Part shown: in pieces, positions 1 to 5,462 of the stretch
Layout: the number at the start of each line of letters is the position of its first letter
Numbering within the stretch: position 1 is the stretch's first letter
Assembly (NCBI GenBank): GCA_025362535.1
Contig: JANYGE010000437.1
Location: forward strand, 1 to 8,263
Direction of reading: 5' to 3'
DNA from: Hyphomicrobiales bacterium
GTDB lineage: Bacteria > Pseudomonadota > Alphaproteobacteria > Rhizobiales > Aestuariivirgaceae
Length of the DNA stretch: 8,263 nt
Translations under genes and position numbers: made by a program
The notes under the pieces: generated by a model
Told to the model about the DNA's origin: nothing
Databases searched by the model: none
What the model saw: only the letters and a program-made list of their open reading frames with translations

Positions 1-1
1 C

Positions 2-115
2 GTTGAGAAAATCATGTTTGGTTCGCAGCCACTCGAACTCACACCAGAGCGCCTCAAGAAGGCTTGTCCGCTTCCCGTTTCGTGGGATGAGCAGCGGGCC
101 TTGCTTCTGGGCTAA
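2..115 (+). CDS. 3' end of an unrecognised gene (partial)
   Basis: An open frame enters from the left edge and ends at TAA 113-115, giving the last 37 residues of a protein. The tail is hydrophilic with a short Leu-rich end (…SWDEQRALLLG). I recognise no domain or motif, and the start lies outside the window. It is called a gene only because the frame is open to the edge and its composition is protein-like; a chance open frame of this length is possible. No clear hairpin with a T-run follows the stop, so no terminator can be assigned. Function unknown. Confidence 0.4.
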   Translation, partial: VEKIMFGSQPLELTPERLKKACPLPVSWDEQRALLLG

Positions 116-418
116 ATAGTCACCCCTAAAGCCGAGCGACAAGTCTATATTCAAATAGCCAAATGATTTGGCGTCCCGTCGCAGCAATTTGTCGTTGGCA
201 TGGAGTATTGATGATACGGTCTTTCAGACCCAACTCGACAGCTGCAACGCGCCATGACCGGAACATTGGCCATCAGAGACCTCGCTCGGCTATTAGACCG
301 AATTTGCCCGATCACGGTATCTCTGCGGCGCATCTAAGCTTGCACATGTCCAGCAAGCCTCGGAATCAACGGCACAATAGCAGAGTGTTAGAATAGTCGT
401 GCGAAATGCAAGAATGAA
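116..418. other. Intergenic stretch with no convincing gene
   Basis: This 303-base stretch lies between the partial gene and the 3' end of the tRNA gene. Reading frames of 60-77 codons exist on both strands, but none has a convincing Shine-Dalgarno sequence, and their products are rich in Arg, His, Ser and Cys with no recognisable motif, as expected for non-coding DNA read through. It contains a 15-base odd palindrome (158-172, arms GCCAAAT and ATTTGGC) and a 10-base inverted repeat (130-139 with 282-291, AGCCGAGCGA). I see no insertion sequence, terminator or promoter that I would defend. Confidence 0.5.
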
Positions 419-493
419 TGGCTGGGGCGGGAGGGATCGAACCTCCGAATGCCGGAATCAAAATCCGGTGCCTTACCGCTTGGCGACGCCCCA
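419..493 (-). tRNA. tRNA-Gln (anticodon UUG), CCA encoded
   Basis: Read on the minus strand, a full cloverleaf can be drawn. The acceptor stem TGGGGCG (493-487) pairs with CGCCCCA (429-423), the D arm is GCC…GGC around AAGCGGTAA, and the anticodon stem CCGGA/TCCGG encloses loop TTTTGAT with anticodon TTG. The T arm is GGAGG TTCGATC CCTCC. The discriminator is G and CCA is encoded (419-421). UUG reads glutamine codon CAA. The gene stands alone, convergent with the partial gene to its left and on the same strand as the repressor gene, whose stop is about 100 bases upstream of it. The 3' half of a tRNA gene is a common integration target, but no duplicated 3' end is visible in the short left flank. 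Confidence 0.97.
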
Positions 494-494
494 A

Positions 495-516
495 CACTGC
501 AAATCCAGTGATTTGC
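495..516. repeat. Small overlapping inverted repeats between the tRNA and repressor genes
   Basis: GCAAATC (499-505) and GATTTGC (510-516) can form a 7-bp stem with a 4-base loop. The overlapping pair CACTG (495-499) and CAGTG (506-510) offers an alternative 5-bp stem with a 6-base loop. They lie directly upstream of the tRNA 5' end on the minus strand, downstream of the repressor gene. There is no T-run on either side, so this is not a standard intrinsic terminator. It could affect precursor tRNA leader folding, or be chance. Confidence 0.3.
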
Positions 517-595
517 TGGCGCGTCTATAGCTGCTTCGTTTTAGAAGGGCAATCACCTGTGTAAGAAAAGTTCCGGGTGTTAAAAATCTGAAAAT

Positions 596-1618
596 TTAAC
601 CCTTTACGGGGCCGGTTGAACCGCGCACGATTAAATCCACTTTCCACAGTTCCTGTGGAGTCTTACCGTCTGGATTGGCAATTTGCGCCAATAGCAATTC
701 TGCCACGCGATTGCCTGCAGCGCGGATTGAAGAGCTCGTTGTCGTCAATGACGGCACCAAACCTTCAGCATTCAGAAAAGGCAGCCCGTCATCATGCGCA
801 ATCAATGATAAATCCTGACCAATGCTCAAACCCATTTCATAAATGGCGCGCATGGCGCCAGAGACCATCAACATATTTCCCAAAATCAAGGCCGTGGGCC
901 TATCGTCAAGTTGCAAAATTCGCTTGGTCTGGCGATAGCCATTTTCCTCGGTCATCAAGCCGCCAGTGATAATTTGCGGGTCAATGGCAAGGCCACGATC
1001 CTTGAGCGCGCCCTCATAGCCAAGCCTGCGATGCTGCGCGAAGGTCATATATTCAAACCCATTGATCAGCCCAATACGCCTGTGCCCCAGATCAGTGAGC
1101 AACTTGGTAGCTTTATGAAAGGCGCCTTGATTATCAATATCCAGCCAAGCATAGCCTTGTTCAGAACTGCCAAATCGACCATGAACAATATAGGGCAGCT
1201 TCAAAGCCTTTAGGGCTGCCATGCGCGGATCATTAAGGCGCGGCGCTGAGATCACCACACCATCCACGGCCCCGCCTTGCGCATAGCGTCTGTAAACCGA
1301 AAGATCATCTTCGGTTCCCCCCACATGCAGCATCACATCAAAGCCATGTGCCGCGTAAACATCAGCCGCTCCCGAAACAAAGTCAGAGAAAAGCGGATCA
1401 ATCACAAAGCTTCGGTCATTTGGAAACACATGGCCAATGGCATGAGCCCGACCAGTGGCCAGACGGCGCGCGTGTGGATTCGGGCGATAGCCAAAGCGCC
1501 GCGCTTCCTCATCCACACGCCGACGCGTTTCTTCATTCACTTCTGGATAGCCATTCAAAGCCCGGCTCACTGTGGTGGGCGACAGCTTAAGATGCTTTGC
1601 TAATTCTTTGAGATTCAT
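596..1618 (-). CDS. aglR: LacI/GalR-family transcriptional repressor, AglR-like
   Basis: A 340-residue protein of usual LacI-family length, predicted to repress the divergent sugar-uptake operon until a sugar ligand binds. Residues 2-23 form the helix-turn-helix, with the family signature TTVSRALNG at 15-23. Residues 45-57 are the hinge helix (RPNPHARRLATGR), with L53 as the likely minor-groove leucine. From about residue 60 a periplasmic-binding-protein-like ligand and dimerisation domain runs to the end. The start at 1618 places the HTH at the N-terminus as in the family. An upstream in-frame ATG at 1699 would add 27 unrelated residues and put the operator inside the coding region. The chosen start has no good Shine-Dalgarno sequence (GGAA lies about 20 bases upstream), suggesting low expression. 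An operator palindrome 21 bases upstream of the start implies autorepression. The N-terminal sequence resembles rhizobial AglR as I remember it. The true inducer is unknown. Confidence 0.9.
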   Translation of the reverse strand: MNLKELAKHLKLSPTTVSRALNGYPEVNEETRRRVDEEARRFGYRPNPHARRLATGRAHAIGHVFPNDRSFVIDPLFSDFVSGAADVYAAHGFDVMLHVGGTEDDLSVYRRYAQGGAVDGVVISAPRLNDPRMAALKALKLPYIVHGRFGSSEQGYAWLDIDNQGAFHKATKLLTDLGHRRIGLINGFEYMTFAQHRRLGYEGALKDRGLAIDPQIITGGLMTEENGYRQTKRILQLDDRPTALILGNMLMVSGAMRAIYEMGLSIGQDLSLIAHDDGLPFLNAEGLVPSLTTTSSSIRAAGNRVAELLLAQIANPDGKTPQELWKVDLIVRGSTGPVKG

Positions 1619-1638
1619 AGTGAAACTATGACACAATT

Positions 1639-1652
1639 CCAAAGCGCTTTCA
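1639..1652 (-). promoter_or_regulatory. Repressor operator O1 (proximal to the lacI-family gene)
   Basis: The perfect palindrome AAAGCGCTTT lies at 1641-1650. On the minus strand the site reads TTGAAAGCGCTTTGGAATT. The even palindrome with central CG is typical of LacI-family operators. It shares 14 bases (AAAGCGCTTTGGAA, 1637-1650 read on the minus strand) with the second site at 1754-1767 in the opposite orientation. It lies immediately downstream of a TATATT -10-like element for the repressor gene, so occupancy should block repressor transcription. Confidence 0.8.
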
Positions 1653-1657
1653 ATATA
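1652..1657 (-). promoter_or_regulatory. Putative -10 element of the repressor gene
   Basis: TATATT on the minus strand matches the sigma70-type -10 consensus at 5 of 6 positions and ends one base before the AAAGCGCTTT palindrome. Transcription would then start inside operator O1, leaving a leader of roughly 25-30 bases before the ATG at 1618. No credible -35 hexamer is found at normal spacing, so the promoter is expected to be weak. The assignment depends mainly on its position. Confidence 0.4.
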
Positions 1658-1714
1658 GGGGTGAAATTGCGGAAAACATTTGCTGCGATGCAACATCATA
1701 TAAATAGAAGGATA

Positions 1715-1752
1715 TTGACGATTTTTAATTTACATGCCATATGAATTTTATT
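1715..1752 (+). promoter_or_regulatory. Putative promoter of the transporter operon
   Basis: TTGACG (1715-1720) matches the -35 consensus at 5 of 6 positions. The -10 element is less clear. CATATG (1738-1743, 17-base spacer) and TATGAA (1740-1745, 19-base spacer) are candidates. TTTATT (1747-1752) is a third option, matching the position of TATATT in the opposing promoter, directly next to its operator. In every case the start point falls at or within operator O2, leaving a 5' leader of about 70-80 bases before the GTG at 1833. Confidence 0.45.
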
Positions 1753-1767
1753 CAAAGCGCTTTGGAA
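1753..1767 (+). promoter_or_regulatory. Repressor operator O2 (transporter-operon side)
   Basis: CAAAGCGCTTTG (1753-1764) is a perfect 12-base palindrome, flanked to give TTCAAAGCGCTTTGGAA. The core is identical to O1 and the GGAA flank is on the downstream side with respect to each gene. The two palindrome centres are 113 bases apart. Location just downstream of the likely -10 region of the operon predicts steric repression by the adjacent LacI-family protein. That this protein is the one that binds is inferred from adjacency and the repeated site. Confidence 0.85.
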
Positions 1768-1818
1768 AAATAACAATAACAGGCGCTGGGTGTTTCGTGT
1801 CTACAACTTAGTTTTAAT

Positions 1819-1824
1819 GGGAGG
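1819..1824 (+). promoter_or_regulatory. Shine-Dalgarno sequence deciding the GTG start of the binding-protein gene
   Basis: GGGAGG ends 8 bases before the GTG at 1833. This is a strong ribosome-binding site at optimal spacing. The frame has no ATG before the signal peptide, so it fixes the unusual GTG start. Confidence 0.85.
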
Positions 1825-1832
1825 ACTATTAC

Positions 1833-3188
1833 GTGAAGAAACAACTATTGCTCTGTGCTGCGCTCGCAGCCATTTTTGTGGCATCACCAGCATTTGCCGA
1901 ACTGAAGTATAAACCCGGTGAAGATGCTAAATTCACTTGGTCGAATTTAGATGATTTGAAGAAGGTTGACCTTAAAGGTGAGACCCTCACGATTTTCGGA
2001 CCATGGCGTGGCGATGATGAAGCCCACATCCAAGTGGTTCTGGATTATTTCCGTGAAGCCACCGGCGCTGATGTGAAATATTCATCCTCTGAAAACTACG
2101 AGCAACAAGTGGTGATCGACACTGCCGCAGGTAGCCCAGCCAATATTTCAGTGTTGCCACAACCAGGTTTGATTGCTGATCTCGCCGCCAAAGGCCTGCT
2201 CAGCCCTCTCACGGATGCCGATGCCAAATGGATGGCCGATAATTATGGTGCTGGCCAATCATGGGTTGATATCGGCAGCTCCAAGGATAAAGACGGTGCC
2301 AAGAAATTCTTTGGCTTCTCTTACAAGACCGACGTGAAGAGCCTTGTTTGGTACAGCCCAGAAAACTTCAAAGACGCTGGCTATGAAGTTCCAAAGACCA
2401 TGGAAGATTTGATCGCCCTCTCCGATAAGATCGTGAAAGATGGCGGCAAGCCATGGTGCATCGGCTTGGGTTCAGGCGGCGCAACTGGTTGGCCAGCAAC
2501 CGACTGGATTGAAGACATTATGCTGCGCACCCAGAAGCCAGAAGTCTATGATGGATGGGTGAACAACACCGTAAAGTTCACCGATCCTGCTGTGATCAAT
2601 GCTATGGATATTTTCGGCTCCTTCGCCAAAAATGACGCTTATGTAGATGGCGGCCATGCTGGTGTTGCCTCGATCGACTTCCGTGATAGCCCGAAGGGTC
2701 TCTTCTCCACCCCACCCAAGTGCTACATGCACCATCAGGCCTCCTTCATTCCGTCCTTCTTCCCTGAAGGCACGAAAATGGGCGTGGATGCAGACTTCTT
2801 CTATTTCCCCACCTACGCTGCCAAGGCTGATCTCGGCAAGCCAGTGCTGGGTGCCGGAACGCTCTTCACCATCACCAAGGATTCAAAAACAGCGCGCGCC
2901 TTCATCGATTTCTTGAAACTGCCATTGGCCCATGAAATCTGGATGGCAGATGGTGGTTTCCTGACCCCGCTCAAATCGGCTAACCCAGCAGCCTATGCCA
3001 GCGATGCTGCTCGCAAGCAGGGTGACATTATGGCCACCGCTTCCACCTTCCGTTTTGATGGCTCAGATTTGATGCCCGGCAAAATTGGTGCAGGCGCTTT
3101 CTGGACCGGCATGGTGGATTTTGTTGGTGGTAAATCATCAGCAGATGTTGCCGCCGATATTCAAAAAGCCTGGGACGCACTTAAATAA
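1833..3188 (+). CDS. aglE: Periplasmic sugar-binding protein of an ABC transporter, AglE-like
   Basis: A 451-residue extracellular solute-binding protein (family 1, CUT1 type) that would capture an alpha-glucoside or similar disaccharide in the periplasm and deliver it to the F/G permeases. A Sec signal peptide occupies residues 1-22: KK, a hydrophobic core rich in Leu and Ala, then cleavage after AFA. There is no lipobox, so the protein should be soluble. Translation starts at GTG with a strong Shine-Dalgarno sequence. The mature domain begins LKGETLTIFGPW and contains the segment GSPANISVLPQPG expected for the first lobe. Only two cysteines occur in the mature part (C209 in PWCIG, C297 in PKCYM), a possible disulfide pair. 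Length and sequence fit rhizobial AglE (about 450 residues) better than ThuE (about 420), as I remember them. First gene of the operon; it is followed by a hairpin that may raise its expression above that of the permeases. Exact substrate not determinable. Confidence 0.9.
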   Translation: MKKQLLLCAALAAIFVASPAFAELKYKPGEDAKFTWSNLDDLKKVDLKGETLTIFGPWRGDDEAHIQVVLDYFREATGADVKYSSSENYEQQVVIDTAAGSPANISVLPQPGLIADLAAKGLLSPLTDADAKWMADNYGAGQSWVDIGSSKDKDGAKKFFGFSYKTDVKSLVWYSPENFKDAGYEVPKTMEDLIALSDKIVKDGGKPWCIGLGSGGATGWPATDWIEDIMLRTQKPEVYDGWVNNTVKFTDPAVINAMDIFGSFAKNDAYVDGGHAGVASIDFRDSPKGLFSTPPKCYMHHQASFIPSFFPEGTKMGVDADFFYFPTYAAKADLGKPVLGAGTLFTITKDSKTARAFIDFLKLPLAHEIWMADGGFLTPLKSANPAAYASDAARKQGDIMATASTFRFDGSDLMPGKIGAGAFWTGMVDFVGGKSSADVAADIQKAWDALK

Positions 3189-3217
3189 CCAGGCTCTCAC
3201 CTCAAGAACGATAATGA

Positions 3218-3245
3218 AGCTCCGGGCCACTCCCGGCCCGGAGCT
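3218..3245 (+). other. Intercistronic hairpin between binding-protein and permease genes
   Basis: AGCTCCGGGCC (3218-3228) and GGCCCGGAGCT (3235-3245) are exact reverse complements and form an 11-bp GC-rich stem with the 6-base loop ACTCCC. No T-run follows, so it is not a full intrinsic terminator. It lies 30 bases after the binding-protein stop and 42 bases before the permease start. In transport operons such as malE-malF, hairpins at this junction protect the upstream message and cause partial attenuation, giving excess binding protein. That role here is inferred. Confidence 0.75.
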
Positions 3246-3287
3246 CTATACGACCGTGCATGAAAATTCACTGCGGGAGCGGCTTAC

Positions 3288-4301
3288 ATGACAGCGCAAA
3301 TTCTCTATGCCTTTATCACCGTTATTCTCGGTGTCGGCGGGTGCTTCGGATATTTTTACGGTTCAAACTGGCTGTTGGATAAAACCTTTCCAGCCAATGC
3401 CAATAACGATGCCAGTGCGGTGCGCAATCTGCGCATTCAAGCCAATATCAGGCCGTGGCTATTTCTTGGTCCCGCCTTGCTGCTGCTTACAGTCTACTTG
3501 ATTTTCCCCGTCATACAAACCCTCTGGCTGTCATTTCATGATCGCGCTGGCGATAAATTTGTCGGCTTTGCCAACTACACTTGGGCTTTTTATGACGATC
3601 AGTTTCGCCTTTCGATTTTTAATAATATTCTCTGGCTCGCCGTTGTTCCGGCCCTCTGTACATTGATGGGGCTCATCATCGCCGTGCTCACCGATCGCTT
3701 GTGGTGGGGCAATCTGGCCAAGAGCTTGATTTTCATGCCGCTGGCCATTTCATTCGTGGGTGCTAGTGTGATCTGGAAATTCGTTTATGATTATCGCGGC
3801 GAAGGCCAGCAGCAAATCGGCATTCTCAATGCCATCGTCACCTATTTCGGCGGCGATCCGCAGGTGTGGATTTCCTTGCCATTCTGGAATAATTTTTTCC
3901 TGATGGCCATTTTAGTATGGATCCAGACCGGCTTTGCCACTGTTATTCTCGCGGCAGCTTTGCGCGGCATTCCAGAGGATACACTCGAAGCTGCAACCAT
4001 TGATGGCGCTGGTCCGTTCAAGATTTTTTACCGCATCATGGTTCCACAAATCTACAGCACTATTCTGGTGGTGTGGACCACCATTACTGTTCTCGTGCTC
4101 AAAATTTTCGACATCGTATTGACCATGACAAACAGCCAATGGAACACCTCGGTGCTGGCCAATCTGATGTTTGATTGGATGTTCCGGGGCGGTGGTGATT
4201 TTGGTCGCGGAGCCGCCATTGCCATTGTCATCATGGTGGCCGTGCTTCCAATCATGATCTGGAACATCCGCCAAGCCAACGCCGAACAGAAGGGACATTG
4301 A
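3288..4301 (+). CDS. aglF: ABC sugar transporter permease 1, AglF-like (MalF type)
   Basis: A 337-residue inner-membrane permease forming half of the translocation channel with the next gene product. About seven membrane segments are visible near residues 5-25, 57-80, 111-136, 145-165, 202-224, 256-280 and 307-326. The cytoplasmic EAA loop that docks onto the ATPase is clear: EAA at 234-236, G240, I250 and VP at 252-253. The first segment plus a hydrophilic linker (26-56, PANANNDASA region) is an N-terminal addition to the six-segment core; most CUT1 F-type permeases have about 290-300 residues. The start ATG at 3288 has GGGAG 8 bases upstream. It is followed by permease G after 2 bases. The family call is strong; the agl rather than thu assignment is from remembered resemblance. 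Confidence 0.9.
   Translation: MTAQILYAFITVILGVGGCFGYFYGSNWLLDKTFPANANNDASAVRNLRIQANIRPWLFLGPALLLLTVYLIFPVIQTLWLSFHDRAGDKFVGFANYTWAFYDDQFRLSIFNNILWLAVVPALCTLMGLIIAVLTDRLWWGNLAKSLIFMPLAISFVGASVIWKFVYDYRGEGQQQIGILNAIVTYFGGDPQVWISLPFWNNFFLMAILVWIQTGFATVILAAALRGIPEDTLEAATIDGAGPFKIFYRIMVPQIYSTILVVWTTITVLVLKIFDIVLTMTNSQWNTSVLANLMFDWMFRGGGDFGRGAAIAIVIMVAVLPIMIWNIRQANAEQKGH
4289..4295 (+). promoter_or_regulatory. Shine-Dalgarno sequence choosing the start of permease G
   Basis: GAAGGGA ends 8 bases before the ATG at 4304, a normal spacing. An in-frame TTG at 4298, overlapping the permease F stop, would have only 2 bases of spacing. The site therefore supports the ATG start. It lies within the end of the permease F gene, consistent with translational coupling. 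Confidence 0.75.
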
Positions 4302-4303
4302 TT

Positions 4304-5461
4304 ATGTTAAAGAGATTTTCTCTTGAGCCCTCGCGCATTGCGCTTAACTTGGCGGTGTTGTTCATTATCGCATTATGGACATTCCCAACAGCAGGGCTGC
4401 TCATCAGTTCCCTGCGTGACAAGAATGACATTGCGGCCTCCGGCTGGTGGACGGCACTTGCCAGTGCCGATGTGAATAAAAAAGGCCGCCTCAAAGGCAT
4501 GGCCGATCAAGTTGAAAAAGATGGCAAGTTCACCGTCTCTGGCAATTTGTTTGAAGGGGCTGATGCTGTGAGCGGCAAGGTTTCAGCTTACGGCACCAAG
4601 GTGCAAGCCCCCGGTGCAAATGCAGCGGGCAGCGCAGTCACGCTCGATAACGGCCAGACCTTGCAAGTGAATGGCGATGGATCATACGTGCTCTCTTCAC
4701 CCACTGCATTCACCGAAGAAAGTGGCGGTCGTGTTTTCTATATAGCCTCGCAGCCACCGCGCTTTACACTTGAAAATTATCAAACCGTGCTGTTCTCAGA
4801 AGGCATTGGGCGATCATTTATCAACTCGCTCACTGTTACTATTCCGGCAACCATCATCCCGATTTTGATTGCCGCCTTTGCCGCCTATGCCTTGGCGTGG
4901 ATGAAGCTTCCGTTTCGAGGCTTGATCATCGCCATCATTGTCGGGCTCCTTGTTGTGCCGCTGCAAATGTCGCTCATTCCATTGTTGAAACTTTACAATG
5001 CTGCAGGCACCTTCATGGGGGTTCCGTCCAAAACCTATCTCGGTGTCTGGCTTGCCCACACCGGCTTCGGCTTGCCCTTCGCCATTTATTTGCTGCGCAG
5101 TTACATCGCAGGCCTACCCAAGGATCTGATTGAATCAGCGCAAATTGATGGCGCCAATGATTTCAAAATTTTCCGCCGGGTTGTGCTGCCTCTGTGTTTC
5201 CCAGCGCTGGCCTCATTCGCCATTTTCCAATTCTTGTGGGTGTGGAATGATTTGTTGGTGGCCATCGTGTTCTTAGGTTCAGGCCCTGATCAGCTCGTAC
5301 TCACCGGCAAGCTCAATGCGCTTCTCGGTTCACGTGGCGGCAATTGGGAAATTCTTACAGCCTCTGCCTTCGTCACCATCATTGTTCCACTCACCGTGTT
5401 CTTCTCATTGCAACGCTACTTTGTGCGCGGCCTTCTCGCCGGCTCAGTTAAGGGAGGCTAA
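4304..5461 (+). CDS. aglG: ABC sugar transporter permease 2, AglG-like, with large periplasmic insert
   Basis: A 385-residue inner-membrane permease (MalG type) pairing with permease F. Membrane segments lie near residues 12-36, 174-200, 206-230, 248-266, 299-322 and 349-370. The EAA loop is seen as ESA 277-279, G283, V293 and LP 295-296. Typical MalG-type permeases have about 280 residues; the excess is an insert of about 100 residues (roughly 53-152) in the first periplasmic loop, after SLRDKNDIAASGWWTAL. The insert is rich in Gly, Val, Thr and Ser, and has a beta-type segment (NGQTLQVNGDGSYVLSS, 116-132). Long AglG proteins with such an insert are what I remember from rhizobia, while ThuG is short; this is the best single argument for an agl-type transporter. 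The stop is 1 base before the ATPase start, and the ATPase ribosome-binding site lies inside this gene. Confidence 0.9.
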   Translation: MLKRFSLEPSRIALNLAVLFIIALWTFPTAGLLISSLRDKNDIAASGWWTALASADVNKKGRLKGMADQVEKDGKFTVSGNLFEGADAVSGKVSAYGTKVQAPGANAAGSAVTLDNGQTLQVNGDGSYVLSSPTAFTEESGGRVFYIASQPPRFTLENYQTVLFSEGIGRSFINSLTVTIPATIIPILIAAFAAYALAWMKLPFRGLIIAIIVGLLVVPLQMSLIPLLKLYNAAGTFMGVPSKTYLGVWLAHTGFGLPFAIYLLRSYIAGLPKDLIESAQIDGANDFKIFRRVVLPLCFPALASFAIFQFLWVWNDLLVAIVFLGSGPDQLVLTGKLNALLGSRGGNWEILTASAFVTIIVPLTVFFSLQRYFVRGLLAGSVKGG

Positions 5462-5462
5462 T

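Noticed and set aside
158..172. Palindrome GCCAAAT-G-ATTTGGC as an operator or terminator
   Set aside because: It is a single copy with no promoter or T-run nearby, and about one such palindrome is expected by chance in a window of this size.
163..396. A 77-codon plus-strand reading frame, and a 60-codon minus-strand frame at 151-333
   Set aside because: Neither has a good ribosome-binding site, a recognisable motif or protein-like composition; both are Arg/His/Ser-rich as in chance open frames.
419..493. tRNA-Gln gene as the attachment site of an integrated element within the window
   Set aside because: No duplicated tRNA 3' end, integrase or phage gene is visible in the 418 bases on the relevant side; it can only be tested with more flanking sequence.
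579..600. AT-rich inverted repeat GTTAAA/TTTAAC at the repressor stop as a terminator
   Set aside because: The 6-bp stem is mostly A-T, overlaps the stop codon and has no adequate T-run; too weak to call.
911..1603. Plus-strand reading frames of about 100 codons opposite the repressor gene, and similar minus-strand frames opposite the transporter genes and thuB
   Set aside because: They are antisense to well-supported genes, lack ribosome-binding sites and show no recognisable domains.
1619..1699. Longer repressor N-terminus starting at the minus-strand ATG at 1699
   Set aside because: It would place 27 unrelated residues before the helix-turn-helix, overlap operator O1 and the likely -10 element, and has no ribosome-binding site.
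4298..4303. TTG start for permease G at 4298
   Set aside because: The Shine-Dalgarno sequence would be only 2 bases away; the ATG at 4304 has an 8-base spacing.
5316..5462. Longer ATPase N-terminus starting at 5316
   Set aside because: The added 49 residues overlap the conserved C-terminus of permease G in another frame, while the ATG at 5463 has an excellent Shine-Dalgarno sequence and a normal family N-terminus.
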